Below, piece by piece: positions 7,476 to 14,997 of a stretch of DNA of 25,829 nucleotides (the first letter of the stretch is position 1; the number at the start of each line of letters is the position of its first letter). Source of the DNA: Fen-549 sp964636655. Its GTDB lineage: Bacteria > Actinomycetota > Thermoleophilia > Gaiellales > Gaiellaceae. The position numbers and the translations under genes were made by a program. Below the pieces are notes generated by a model that saw only the letters and a list, made by a program, of their open reading frames with translations, made no database searches and was not told the DNA's origin. The stretch is from the NCBI GenBank assembly GCA_964636655.1, contig CAZWTK010000030.1:1-25829 (forward strand), given 5' to 3'.

Positions 7476-8849
7476 CTAGAGAGCCGATCTGTCCGGCTCG
7501 GTGTGGATGACCAGGCGCTTGATCCCGGCGCACTTGTCGTGTACCAGCTGTTCGATCTCGGAAGCTCGCTTGTGGGCCTCCGAGAGAGAGATCTCGGGAT
7601 CGAGCGCCACGACCATGTAAACGACGAAACCCTCCTCGGTGCTCACGAAACGAAGCGCCCGCGGAGCCGCACCCGTTGTCTCACGCACGATCTGTCGAAT
7701 CGCATTCCCGTAATCGCGCGTCTGGACGCGCGGCGCGGCACTTCCCGTGACCTCTTCGTCCAGCGGCTCGAGGTGGGTCACCACGGCGGTGATCTCGGGA
7801 CGCGTATCCATGATCGCCTGCTCGACCTGCGAGGCCAGCTCGTGAGCGCCGGCGAGCGAAAGATCTCCGGGAAGCTTCAGGTGGAGCGAGACCTCGTGCC
7901 GGTTCTTGAGATCGGCGATGACGAGGTTGTGGATCTCGCGCACGCCCGGCACGCTCATCGCCGCCGCTCGCACCCGCTCTTGCAGCCCGCCTGTCTCACC
8001 GGGAGGCTCGACATGGACGACGACCTCGCCACCGTGCAAGACCCCTTCCAGCGCCGTCTCGATCCGGTCGGAGACGGTATGTGCCTCGCCCACCGCGGCG
8101 TCGGGCGGGATGACGATCACTGCGTCGGCGTAGTAATGCCCACCGGCTTCCCGCACGCGTAGCCGTTTCAGCTCGACGGGTGGATCGAGCGCGCCGATTG
8201 CCTCCCGGACCGTCTCTGTGCCCAGGCGTGGACTGCGATCCATGAGGATGTCGGCGTTGCGGAAGGCCAATCTCGAGGCGGCGAAGAGAACGATCGCGCC
8301 GACGAAGAGAGCCGCAATCGCGTCGGCCTGTGGATACCCGGCGCGGACGAAAACGAGCCCCACCAGCACACCGACCGAGCCGAGCAGATCGCCGAAGAAG
8401 TTGAGGGCGTTCCCTTGCAGAGCCGCACTCCGATGCCGGATCGAGGCGCGGTACGAGACGAACGTCCGGCTGGAGTCGATCGTGAGCACAATCAGGATCA
8501 CGGCGATGGCCCACCAGGTCGCGTCGACTTTCGGTGGGCTCGACTTCGCGAGCCGCTCGATCGCGGCGTATCCGATCCAGACGCTGACAACGAAGAGGAC
8601 AGCCGCCTCGGCAATCGCGGTCAGATTCTCGACCTTGGCGTGGCCCCAAGGGTGCTCCTCATCCGCCGGCCTGACCGCGAGACCAACAGAGAAAAGCGTC
8701 ATCAGCGCCGTGATCAGGTCGAGGCCCGATTCGAGCGCACCGGAGACGAACGCGAGGCTGCCGGTGATCAAGCCCGTCGTCAGCTTGAGCGCGATCAGCG
8801 CAAGCGCAGCGACCACCGAGGAGAGAGCGATCTTCTGCTGCGAGGTCAT
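7476..8849 (-). CDS. Cation diffusion facilitator with altered metal site and three C-terminal domains
   Basis: This 457-residue protein has the CDF fold: about six membrane helices in residues 8-200, the signature EEHPWGHAKVENL at 64-76 and the helix 4-5 loop VSYRASIRHRSAALQGNAL. CDF proteins export Zn, Mn, Fe, Co or Ni by proton exchange. The canonical intramembrane quartet (His-x3-Asp in helices 2 and 5) reads Glu40-x3-Asp44 and Asn150-x3-Asp154, so both histidines are missing. After residue 210 come three successive ferredoxin-like cytosolic domains, about 211-285, 290-373 and 385-455, where one is usual. It starts 24 bases after htpX, with its own TAGCCT -10-like box. The metal cannot be assigned. 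Confidence 0.88.
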   Translation of the reverse strand: MTSQQKIALSSVVAALALIALKLTTGLITGSLAFVSGALESGLDLITALMTLFSVGLAVRPADEEHPWGHAKVENLTAIAEAAVLFVVSVWIGYAAIERLAKSSPPKVDATWWAIAVILIVLTIDSSRTFVSYRASIRHRSAALQGNALNFFGDLLGSVGVLVGLVFVRAGYPQADAIAALFVGAIVLFAASRLAFRNADILMDRSPRLGTETVREAIGALDPPVELKRLRVREAGGHYYADAVIVIPPDAAVGEAHTVSDRIETALEGVLHGGEVVVHVEPPGETGGLQERVRAAAMSVPGVREIHNLVIADLKNRHEVSLHLKLPGDLSLAGAHELASQVEQAIMDTRPEITAVVTHLEPLDEEVTGSAAPRVQTRDYGNAIRQIVRETTGAAPRALRFVSTEEGFVVYMVVALDPEISLSEAHKRASEIEQLVHDKCAGIKRLVIHTEPDRSAL

Positions 8850-8855
8850 TGGTTA

Positions 8856-8861
8856 AGGCTA
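8856..8861 (-). promoter_or_regulatory. -10-like box of the CDF gene (leaderless)
   Basis: TAGCCT on the minus strand ends six bases before the ATG at 8849, within the short gap after htpX, which suggests a separate leaderless transcript besides read-through. Confidence 0.4.
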
Positions 8862-8873
8862 GTACGCGCGCGA

Positions 8874-9803
8874 CTATGCCGGCTGCGAGCCGACTAGACC
8901 AGAGATTGTGAAGCCGCCCATCTGCTCGAGCGACTCGATGCGAGCGTCGAGCGAAGGGTGGGTGTCGAACAGGCCGCTCAACGCCGCCCGGGCCCCGTTT
9001 GCGTTGTTGAGCGGCGTCTCGATGTAGAGATGAGCGGTGGCACGGTTGGCGTGGCGAAGCTCGGTCGTGTCCACCTTCAGCTTCCAGAGCGCAAGCGCCA
9101 GGCCCTCGGGGTCGCCCGTGATCGAGGCCGAGGATTCGTCGGCCAGGTACTCGCGCCGACGCGAGAGCGACATCTGGATGCCGAAGGCGGCGATCGGGGC
9201 CAGGATCAGCATCGCGAGCCCGACGATCATCAGGATCGGGTTGCCGCCGCCGCGGCGCTTTCCACCGCCGAAGAAGGCGAAGCGAAGTGCGAGATCGGCG
9301 ACGAGGGCGACAACGCCGACAAGAACGGCGGCCAGGCTCATCAGACGCACGTCGCGGTTGCGAACGTGCCCGATCTCGTGCGCGATTACCGCCTCGAGCT
9401 CGCGCTTGTTCATCATCGCGAGCAGCCCGCTGGTAGCGGCGACGTAGGCGGTCTTGGGCGAGCCGCCGGCGGCAAACGCGTTCGGGCAGGGATCGTCGAC
9501 CACCCGCACCTGCGGCGTCTGGGCGAGACCGGCGCCGATCGACGCGTTCTCCACGGCGCGCACCAGCTCGGGATACTCCTCCTTGGTTACCGGCCGGGCG
9601 CCGGTCCAGGAGGCGATCATCCTGCCGTTGGCGAACCAGGAGTAGAGCGCGTAGGCAAAGGCGATGCCGGCGATGACGATCAGCGAGGCGCCGCCGTAGA
9701 GAGCCTGCACCGCGGCGCCGATGGCGACGAAGACCAGCCCGAAGGTGAGCAGGAGCATTCCCGAGCGGATGCGGTTGGAGCGGATCTGCTCCTCGAGCGT
9801 CAT
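8874..9803 (-). CDS. htpX: HtpX-type M48 membrane zinc metalloprotease
   Basis: The 309-residue protein carries the zinc-binding HEIGH motif (His142, Glu143, His146) in ELEAVIAHEIGHVRNRD and the downstream Glu218 of SRRREYLADESSA, which supplies the third ligand in M48 proteases. Two hydrophobic segments lie at about 16-57 and two more at 155-177 and 188-210, so it sits in the cytoplasmic membrane with the active site facing the cytosol. HtpX degrades damaged membrane proteins. NPNAFAAG-like DPCPNAFAAGGS (104-115) is also typical. Its ATG overlaps the lemA stop as ATGA, and lemA-htpX pairing is common. Confidence 0.95.
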   Translation of the reverse strand: MTLEEQIRSNRIRSGMLLLTFGLVFVAIGAAVQALYGGASLIVIAGIAFAYALYSWFANGRMIASWTGARPVTKEEYPELVRAVENASIGAGLAQTPQVRVVDDPCPNAFAAGGSPKTAYVAATSGLLAMMNKRELEAVIAHEIGHVRNRDVRLMSLAAVLVGVVALVADLALRFAFFGGGKRRGGGNPILMIVGLAMLILAPIAAFGIQMSLSRRREYLADESSASITGDPEGLALALWKLKVDTTELRHANRATAHLYIETPLNNANGARAALSGLFDTHPSLDARIESLEQMGGFTISGLVGSQPA

Positions 9804-10363
9804 TGGCCGGAGAGATCGACGCTCGGCAGGGCGGCCTCGGCGGACGACTCGAGCGCGAAGAACTCGCGCTCGTGGAACCCGCCGAGCCTGGCCACGATCA
9901 GGTCGGGAAAGCTTTGCAGGCGGCTGTTGTACTGGTAAACGGTCTGGTTGTAGTAGCGCCGGGCGGCCGCGATCTTGTCCTCGGTGTCGGTCAGCTCGTC
10001 CTGCAGCTTCTGGAAGTTCTCGCTGGCGCGTAGCTGTGGGTAGGCCTCGCTGACGGCGAACAGACGCCCGATCGCCGCCGACGCCTGCTTGTTCGCCTCG
10101 CCGGCCTGGGCCGGGCCGCTCGCCTGCTGCATCGCCGTCCTCGCCGCGGTCACCTCGTCGAAGACGGCGCGCTCGTGCGCCGCGTAGCCCTTGACGGCCT
10201 CGACCAGGTTGGGGATCAGATCGGTGCGGCGCTTGAGCTGCACGTCGATGTTCGACCAGCCCCGCTTTGCCTCGTTACCGAGCCGGACGAGGTGGTTGAA
10301 GATCAGGACGGTCCAGATCGCGATCAGTACGACGACGCCCGCTATGACGTACACGGCAATCAC
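9800..10363 (-). CDS. lemA: LemA family protein
   Basis: Starting from GTG 10363 the protein has 187 residues, the normal LemA length: one N-terminal membrane helix (about 3-23), then the LemA signature FNHLVRLGNEAKRGWSNIDV, QLKRRTDLIPNLVEAVKGYAAHE, and the terminal FPDLIVARLGGFHEREFF. The remainder is helical, as in the four-helix LemA fold. The frame is open upstream to 10570, but those residues are unlike the family and a perfect TATAAT lies ten bases before GTG 10363. The stop overlaps the htpX start by four bases, so LemA and HtpX are made together. LemA function is unresolved; association with HtpX suggests membrane quality control. Confidence 0.92.
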   Translation of the reverse strand: MIAVYVIAGVVVLIAIWTVLIFNHLVRLGNEAKRGWSNIDVQLKRRTDLIPNLVEAVKGYAAHERAVFDEVTAARTAMQQASGPAQAGEANKQASAAIGRLFAVSEAYPQLRASENFQKLQDELTDTEDKIAAARRYYNQTVYQYNSRLQSFPDLIVARLGGFHEREFFALESSAEAALPSVDLSGQ

Positions 10364-10373
10364 GATGGGCGCG

Positions 10374-10379
10374 ATTATA
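10374..10379 (-). promoter_or_regulatory. -10 box of lemA-htpX
   Basis: A perfect TATAAT on the minus strand lies ten bases before the GTG at 10363. It would give a leader of only a few bases and would lie inside the gene if a more upstream start were used. Confidence 0.55.
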
Positions 10380-10501
10380 CGAGCCCGAGTCACGAGAGAG
10401 TGCCCACCGACCGGTTTCAGCTCGGCGTTAGCAACCTGAACGAAGCCGTCGCGGTCGCGACGGAGCCCGTGCGAGACCGAGAGATCATCCCCTTTCTTCG
10501 A

Positions 10502-10507
10502 TAGGGT
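10502..10507 (+). promoter_or_regulatory. -10-like box of the fabL-like operon (leaderless)
   Basis: TAGGGT is six bases before the ATG at 10514. It drives the plus-strand run from 10514 and is divergent from the lemA promoter. Confidence 0.45.
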
Positions 10508-10513
10508 TTTGAC

Positions 10514-10792
10514 ATGGCAGAGCCGACTCGCGATGACGTGGATGCATTGATCGGCCCCGCCACGCCGCACTTCACCTATCAGCTGCGGGCTCGTCTGCGC
10601 GAGCTGGTTGCGGAGTTACCCGCGGAGCACCCGGCGCGCATCTACGCCGAGGAGCAGATCGACCTGCTCGACCGGCTCGGCTACGCCTCCTCGCGGGCCG
10701 AGCAGGGTGGTCTGGAGTCGCGCACGAGGCCAGGCTGGGCGGAGATCCCGAGCTCGGCCACCGCTTCCGAGCCGCTGCCGAGAAAGCAATGA
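10514..10792 (+). CDS. Small hypothetical protein upstream of the enoyl reductase
   Basis: The 92-residue protein is not recognised. Residues 1-65 look folded and mostly helical (TPHFTYQLRARLRELVAELPAEHPARIYAEEQIDLLDRLGY), and the last 25 are disordered and Ser/Pro rich. It has no signal peptide or membrane segment, so it is probably cytosolic. Its stop overlaps the next ATG as ATGA, so its translation is coupled to the FabL-type reductase. The reading has normal codon use and a leaderless-type promoter, which support a real gene. Confidence 0.7.
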   Translation: MAEPTRDDVDALIGPATPHFTYQLRARLRELVAELPAEHPARIYAEEQIDLLDRLGYASSRAEQGGLESRTRPGWAEIPSSATASEPLPRKQ

Positions 10793-11556
10793 GCGGCGCC
10801 GATCGCGGCGGTAGCCCGATCGCGCCGAAAGCGGGCACGGTGCTCGTCACCGGCGGCTCGCGCGGTATCGGCAAGGCGATCGCGCTCAGGCTGGCGCGCG
10901 AGGGTGCCGCGCGGGTGGCAATCGGCTATCTACGCAACGACCGCGCCGCCGAGGAGACGGCAGCGGAGTTGCAGGAGCTCGGTTCCGAGCCGTTGCTCGT
11001 GCGCGGCAACGTCAGCTCCAAGCGTGTGCTCGAGCAGGTCGCGGCGCTGGGCCCGCTCGCCGCGCTCGTGCATAACGCGGCCAGCGGGGTCGCCCGCCCC
11101 GCGCTCGAGACCGACACCCGCCACTGGGACTGGACGCTCAACGCCAACGCCCGCGCCTTTTTGCAGCTCACCGCCGCGGCAGCACCACAGATGGCGCCGG
11201 GTTCCTCGATCGTTGCCATATCCAGCCTCGGCTCCACGCGCGTGCTCGAGAACTACACCCTGGTCGGTACCTCCAAGGCCGCGCTGGAAGCGCTCGTCCG
11301 CTATCTCGCCGTCGAGCTGGCGCCGCGCGGAATCCGCGTCAACGCCGTCTCGGGCGGCCTGGTCGAGACCGGTGCGCTCGATCATTTCCCCAACCGCGAG
11401 GAGATGCTTAGAGCGGGCCGCGAGCGCACACCGGCCGGACGGATGGTCACACCCGACGACGTCGCCGGCGTGGTGGCCTTCCTTCTTTCGCCCGCAGCGG
11501 AGATGATTCGAGGACAGACGATCATCGTCGACGGCGGTTTCTCGCTTCCGGCATGA
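10789..11556 (+). CDS. fabL: FabL-type enoyl-ACP reductase (SDR)
   Basis: This 255-residue short-chain dehydrogenase has TGGSRGIGKAIA at 21-32 (NADP(H)-binding Gly motif) and the catalytic pair Tyr156-x6-Lys163 in ENYTLVGTSKAALEAL, the enoyl-ACP-reductase spacing instead of the classical Tyr-x3-Lys. From memory, several stretches track Bacillus FabL closely: HNAASGVARP, HWDWTLNANA, SISSLGS-like ISSLGSTRVLENYT, VNAVSGG, DHFPNREE, TPAGRMV and MIRGQTIIVDGG. FabL reduces enoyl-ACP in the last step of fatty-acid elongation and is known as an alternative to FabI. A broader SDR role cannot be excluded. It is coupled to the upstream small gene and followed 16 bases later by a methyltransferase. Confidence 0.85.
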   Translation: MSGADRGGSPIAPKAGTVLVTGGSRGIGKAIALRLAREGAARVAIGYLRNDRAAEETAAELQELGSEPLLVRGNVSSKRVLEQVAALGPLAALVHNAASGVARPALETDTRHWDWTLNANARAFLQLTAAAAPQMAPGSSIVAISSLGSTRVLENYTLVGTSKAALEALVRYLAVELAPRGIRVNAVSGGLVETGALDHFPNREEMLRAGRERTPAGRMVTPDDVAGVVAFLLSPAAEMIRGQTIIVDGGFSLPA

Positions 11557-11562
11557 GTCCCT

Positions 11563-11568
11563 AGGAGG
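11563..11568 (+). promoter_or_regulatory. Ribosome binding site of the methyltransferase
   Basis: A perfect AGGAGG four bases before the GTG at 11573 supports that start and shows that internal operon genes here use Shine-Dalgarno initiation. Confidence 0.65.
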
Positions 11569-11572
11569 CCCG

Positions 11573-12223
11573 GTGGAGCCAACCGAGGAGAACATCAGGG
11601 TCTGGGACGAGATCCACCGCCGCCGCGAGCGCGAGTTCGAGGGCCTGCCGGCGCGGGTCGTCGAGCGGTTGCCGAACCTTCGGGAGCGTTCCGTCTGCCA
11701 CCTGGGTTGTGGCACCGGCGGGCAGACGCTGCAGTTCGTCGAGCTCGGCGCGTTTCTAACCGGAGTCGATCCGTCGGCCAACGCGCTGGTGCGCGCGCGT
11801 GAGAGTGGGCCGAGCGTGGCCTGGGTGCACTCGCCGCTCGACGAGCTGCCGCTGGAGCTCAAGCGCGGTCGCTTCGACCTCGTCTACGCCGGTGTGGGCT
11901 CGCTTGCGCGCGTCGGCAACATCAACGAGTTCGCGCACGGTATCGCCGGCGCCCTCAGGCCCGGTGGCGGCCTGATCCTGTTCGACATCCATCCCGCCAG
12001 GCGTTGCCTCGACGCCATCCTGCACTGGCGCGAGGACTACTTCGCTCCGGTGACCTCCGAGGGAATGGGGCTCTGGCGCATCGGGCAGCTCGTCATGGCA
12101 CTCGCCGCCGCCAACCTGCACCTGCGCGCCTTCGACGAGTTCCCCGGCGAGCGCGCCTTCACTCGTTTCGAGCAACGCGTGCCGGCCGAGCTTCTCGTGC
12201 TGGCGGAAAGGAGACTCCATTGA
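11573..12223 (+). CDS. Class I SAM-dependent methyltransferase
   Basis: The 216-residue protein has the Rossmann SAM-binding core: motif I VCHLGCGTGGQTLQF (about 41-55), the acidic end of strand 2 at Asp66 in LTGVDPSANAL, then FDLVYAGVGSLARV and LRPGGGLILFDIHP. The substrate is unknown; the layout resembles Methyltransf_11/25 small-molecule enzymes. The segment after 150 (WREDYFAPVTSEGMGLWRIGQLVMALAAA) would form the substrate lid. It lies between the FabL-type reductase and an FMN reductase whose start overlaps its stop, so it belongs to the same transcript. Confidence 0.85.
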   Translation: MEPTEENIRVWDEIHRRREREFEGLPARVVERLPNLRERSVCHLGCGTGGQTLQFVELGAFLTGVDPSANALVRARESGPSVAWVHSPLDELPLELKRGRFDLVYAGVGSLARVGNINEFAHGIAGALRPGGGLILFDIHPARRCLDAILHWREDYFAPVTSEGMGLWRIGQLVMALAAANLHLRAFDEFPGERAFTRFEQRVPAELLVLAERRLH

Positions 12224-12777
12224 GCACCCTTCGCATCCTGGCCATTCCAGGCAGCCTCAGAGGCGCCTCACTCAACCGCGGCCTGCTCGTGGCGGCGCAG
12301 GAGCTGCTCGACGGGCGAGCCGAGGTCGAGCTCGTCTCGCTGGCCGACATCCCCCTCTACAACGAGGACGTGCGCCTGGAGGGCTACCCCGAGCCGGTGG
12401 CGCTGCTGCGCGGCGCGATCGAGCGGGCCGACGCGCTGCTGATCGGGGCGACCGAGTACAACTTCGGCCCTTCGGGCGTGCTCAAGAATGCGATCGACTG
12501 GGCCTCGCGCCCGCCCGGCCCGCCGCTCGGAGGCAAGCCGTTCGGGCTGGTCGGAGCCTCGACCGGCGGCTTCGGTACGGTGCGCGCGCAGCTCGCGCTG
12601 CGCCAGATCCTGCTCTTCGTACGGGCGCTCGGCTATCCCGCCTCGCTGCACGTCTCGGGCGCGGCCAAGCTCTTCGACGAAGACGGGCGGTTGACCGACG
12701 AGGAGACGCGGCGGAGCCTGAGCGACTTCCTAAACGGCTTTCTCGCGTTTCTGGAGCAGATCGGCGCCGGCAAGTAA
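12220..12777 (+). CDS. NAD(P)H-dependent FMN reductase (flavodoxin-like)
   Basis: From TTG 12220 the protein has 185 residues and matches the NADPH-dependent FMN reductase/azoreductase family: IPGSLRGASLNRGLL at residues 9-23 (FMN phosphate loop), ATEYNFGPSGVLKNAIDWASRP in the middle, and LVGASTGGFGTVRAQLALRQIL. These cytosolic enzymes reduce flavin or quinones and often handle redox stress. The start is chosen because AAGGAG at 12208-12213 stands six bases before it and family similarity begins there; the frame is open further upstream but inside the methyltransferase. The TTG overlaps the methyltransferase TGA. Confidence 0.9.
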   Translation: MSTLRILAIPGSLRGASLNRGLLVAAQELLDGRAEVELVSLADIPLYNEDVRLEGYPEPVALLRGAIERADALLIGATEYNFGPSGVLKNAIDWASRPPGPPLGGKPFGLVGASTGGFGTVRAQLALRQILLFVRALGYPASLHVSGAAKLFDEDGRLTDEETRRSLSDFLNGFLAFLEQIGAGK

Positions 12778-12798
12778 CAGCATCCCGGGGGGAGCGGA

Positions 12799-12969
12799 GT
12801 GGGAAAGATCAACAAGGAGTGGCATCTCGCCAACAAGATGCCAAGGAACGCGACCTTCGAGCAGCGCGTCGAGTGGCACCGAGAGCACCTGAAGCACTGC
12901 TCCTGTCGCACCGATCTTCCGCCCGATGTCGCACAGGCGCTCGAGACCGAGGCGCGGCCGCGTTTCTGA
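12799..12969 (+). CDS. Conserved 56-residue protein with a CSC motif
   Basis: This short gene begins at GTG, with GGGGAG a few bases before it, and encodes a 56-residue basic protein that opens KINKEWHLANKMP, continues TFEQRVEWHREHLKHCSC and ends in a short tail. I recall small bacterial proteins of the same pattern (KINxxWHxxxxMPKNxTxEQRxxWHxEHxxxCxCR); this is from memory, not a search. Paired His and Cys (His27, His30, His33, Cys34, Cys36) could bind a metal. It follows the FMN reductase by 21 bases and closes the operon. The function is unknown. Confidence 0.75.
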   Translation: MGKINKEWHLANKMPRNATFEQRVEWHREHLKHCSCRTDLPPDVAQALETEARPRF

Positions 12970-12988
12970 GTCGAATCAGAGTCGGCGC

Positions 12989-13004
12989 ATAGACGCGCGT
13001 CTAT
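12989..13004. repeat. 16-base perfect palindrome
   Basis: ATAGACGCGCGTCTAT is a perfect inverted repeat without a loop, in the 108-base gap between two converging genes. It could be a protein binding site or a weak terminator; no T tract follows and no gene starts nearby. Confidence 0.45.
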
Positions 13005-13077
13005 CACCTCGAGGGGGTAGTAGTTTGTAACCACCCCGCGGGCGGGTGGCTCGGTGGCGGGCGAGGAATGAAGTGCT

Positions 13078-14094
13078 CTAACACCCCTCCAGCAGCTCCA
13101 GCGCTCGCTCGATCTCCTCGTCGGAGATGACGAGCGGCGGCGTGGCCGAGATCAGCTCGTTCTCGAGCCCGGCCGGGACGACGATGACGCCGCGCTCGAG
13201 CGCCCTCGCGGCGTCGCCCGGGCGCGCGCGCATCAGTCCGGCGCCCTGCCAGCCCGCGGCGGCGAAGATCTCTCCCTTGCGCTTGATCTGCGAGAGCAGC
13301 TTGGGCACCTCGTCGAGCACCACCAGCGCAGCGGCGCAGGCAAGCGGCGTGCCCGAGTGGGTATGCGTGTACACGTCCTCCGGGCCCAACTCCCAGACCT
13401 TCTCCAGCTCAGGCCTGAGCAGCGCGGCCGAGAGCGGCAGCCCGCCGCCGAGCGCCTTGCCCAGGCAGACGACGTCGGCCAGCTCGCCCGAGACGAGCAT
13501 CTCACCGGCCCGACCCAGCCCGCAGTAGATCTCGTCGGCGACGAGCAGCGCTTCGGCCTCGTCGCAGCGCTTGCGCAGCAGCTCGAGGAAGCCGTCGGGC
13601 GGCACGCGCGCGCCGGCCCGACCCTGGATCGGCTCGACGATCACGCAGCCCGCGTCCTCGGGCAGCGGCCCGGGGTCCTCCCCGAAGGGGAAGCGATAGA
13701 CGGGCCCGGGGAGCCAGGCTGCGAAGGGCGCCCGAAAGCGCTCCAGCCCGGTTGCGGCCAGTGCGAGCAACCCGGTCCCGTGATACGCGCCTTCGAAGGC
13801 CACGATGCCGGGCTTGCCGCTGGCGAGTAGCGCCGTCCTGAGCGCGATCTCCACCGCATCCTCACCGCTCAGGCCGAGCTTGGCGGGGCGGGGCAGCACC
13901 TGTCGCAGGCGAACGGTCGCCTCGGCCTCGGCCAGATCGCCGAGCGCATGCACCACCTGCTGCTCGCCGATTGCCGCCATCACGCGCGGATTGCGATGTC
14001 CGAGCGCCGCGACGCCAAAGCCGCCCGAGAGGTCGAGATACTCGCGCCCCGTGCCGTCGACGACGCGGCAACCCCTGGCGCCCACCCAGATCAC
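13078..14094 (-). CDS. Class III PLP-dependent aminotransferase
   Basis: From GTG 14094, two bases after the proline dehydrogenase stop, the protein has 338 residues. It carries class III motifs: YLDLSGGFGVAALGHRNP (19-36), SGEDAVEIALRTA (76-88), FEGAYHG (100-106), Asp187 in LLVADEIYCGLGRAG (ring-nitrogen contact), Lys213 in CLGKALGGGLP (Schiff base) and THTHSGTPLACAAAL (243-257). Most class III enzymes have 390-450 residues; this one lacks part of the N-terminal arm. The substrate could be an omega-amino acid such as ornithine, 4-aminobutyrate or acetylornithine. Pairing with proline dehydrogenase makes glutamate-semialdehyde/ornithine chemistry attractive, by inference only. Confidence 0.87.
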   Translation of the reverse strand: MIWVGARGCRVVDGTGREYLDLSGGFGVAALGHRNPRVMAAIGEQQVVHALGDLAEAEATVRLRQVLPRPAKLGLSGEDAVEIALRTALLASGKPGIVAFEGAYHGTGLLALAATGLERFRAPFAAWLPGPVYRFPFGEDPGPLPEDAGCVIVEPIQGRAGARVPPDGFLELLRKRCDEAEALLVADEIYCGLGRAGEMLVSGELADVVCLGKALGGGLPLSAALLRPELEKVWELGPEDVYTHTHSGTPLACAAALVVLDEVPKLLSQIKRKGEIFAAAGWQGAGLMRARPGDAARALERGVIVVPAGLENELISATPPLVISDEEIERALELLEGC

Positions 14095-14096
14095 CG

Positions 14097-14948
14097 CTAG
14101 CCGATCCTCGACTTCCGGCGCGAGACGTACGGATACCAGTTCTCGCCGTAAGGAACGTAAACGCGCAGCGGCTCGCCGAGCTCGAGTAACTCGGCCTCGA
14201 GCCGGGGATCGACGCCAAGCAGCGTCTGGAACTCGTAGTTGGCGCGCGTACGCCCGGCAAGGCAAAGCAGCCGCCGGCTTTCCTCGACCAAGGTCCGATC
14301 GTGGGTCGAGATACCGAGCACAGAGGCGCAGTCCGTCGATCGGGAGACCGCGCGCAAGAACAACTCGTGCACCTTGCCCGGCGGCGCAACCGCCTCGGCC
14401 GCCTCTTCGTAGCTGCCCTTGCAGATCGAGATGCGCGGGCGCAACTCCGCCAGGCCCTGGATGTCGTCGGGCGTCCGACACAAGCGAGCCTGCAGCGCGA
14501 CTCCGACGCTGTCGTAACCGCGCTCGCGCACGTGCCGATAGAGGCGAAGCGTCGCTTCGGTCGCACTCGCGCGCTCCATATCGATCAGTACTGCGCTTCC
14601 CTTCTCGTCCGCGGCGGCGGCGAGCGCGAGTAAAAGCTCGAAGCAAAGCTCCTCGTCCACGGCCAGCCCGAGTGCCGACGGCTTCACGCTCAAGGCCGCA
14701 TCGAGGTGGCGCATTTCGATCTCTTCGAGAGCTCTCCGCTGGTCGGCGGCGATCGAGCGCGCCTCCTTCTCGCCCATCACGTCCTCGCCGAACAGGCCCA
14801 GAGTCACGCGCTTGCCCTCGGCGTTCAGCCTGGCAGCGAGGTCGCAGGCGCGCGCAAGCGTCTCGCCTCCGATCAGGCGCCGAGCCGACCGGCGCGAGAG
14901 CATGCGCCTGGAACGGGGGCTGAGATGAACGATCGCGCGATCAATCAC
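14097..14948 (-). CDS. Proline dehydrogenase (monofunctional)
   Basis: The 283-residue protein is a monofunctional PRODH of actinobacterial/Bacillus type, an FAD-dependent TIM barrel that oxidises proline to delta-1-pyrroline-5-carboxylate at the inner membrane face. Signature stretches are SVKPSALGL, VLIDMERAS, YDSVGVALQARLCRTPDDI, ISICKGSYEE, GISTHD, YEFQTLLGV and the C-terminal VYVPYGENWYPYVSRR. No P5C dehydrogenase gene is in the window. The start at GTG 14948 stands ten bases after a TAGAAT box. It leads a two-gene unit with the class III aminotransferase. Confidence 0.93.
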   Translation of the reverse strand: MIDRAIVHLSPRSRRMLSRRSARRLIGGETLARACDLAARLNAEGKRVTLGLFGEDVMGEKEARSIAADQRRALEEIEMRHLDAALSVKPSALGLAVDEELCFELLLALAAAADEKGSAVLIDMERASATEATLRLYRHVRERGYDSVGVALQARLCRTPDDIQGLAELRPRISICKGSYEEAAEAVAPPGKVHELFLRAVSRSTDCASVLGISTHDRTLVEESRRLLCLAGRTRANYEFQTLLGVDPRLEAELLELGEPLRVYVPYGENWYPYVSRRKSRIG

Positions 14949-14958
14949 CGAGCTGTCG

Positions 14959-14964
14959 ATTCTA
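14959..14964 (-). promoter_or_regulatory. -10 box of proline dehydrogenase
   Basis: TAGAAT on the minus strand lies ten bases before the GTG at 14948, and no ribosome site is present between them. Confidence 0.45.
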
Positions 14965-14997
14965 CGAGGATGAGCACTGTGGTGAGACGCGGCTCGC

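Noticed and set aside
13078..14646. A 522-residue fusion of the aminotransferase with an upstream extension
   Set aside because: The extra N-terminal part overlaps proline dehydrogenase, is Arg-rich and unlike class III enzymes; a GTG two bases after the previous stop fits better.
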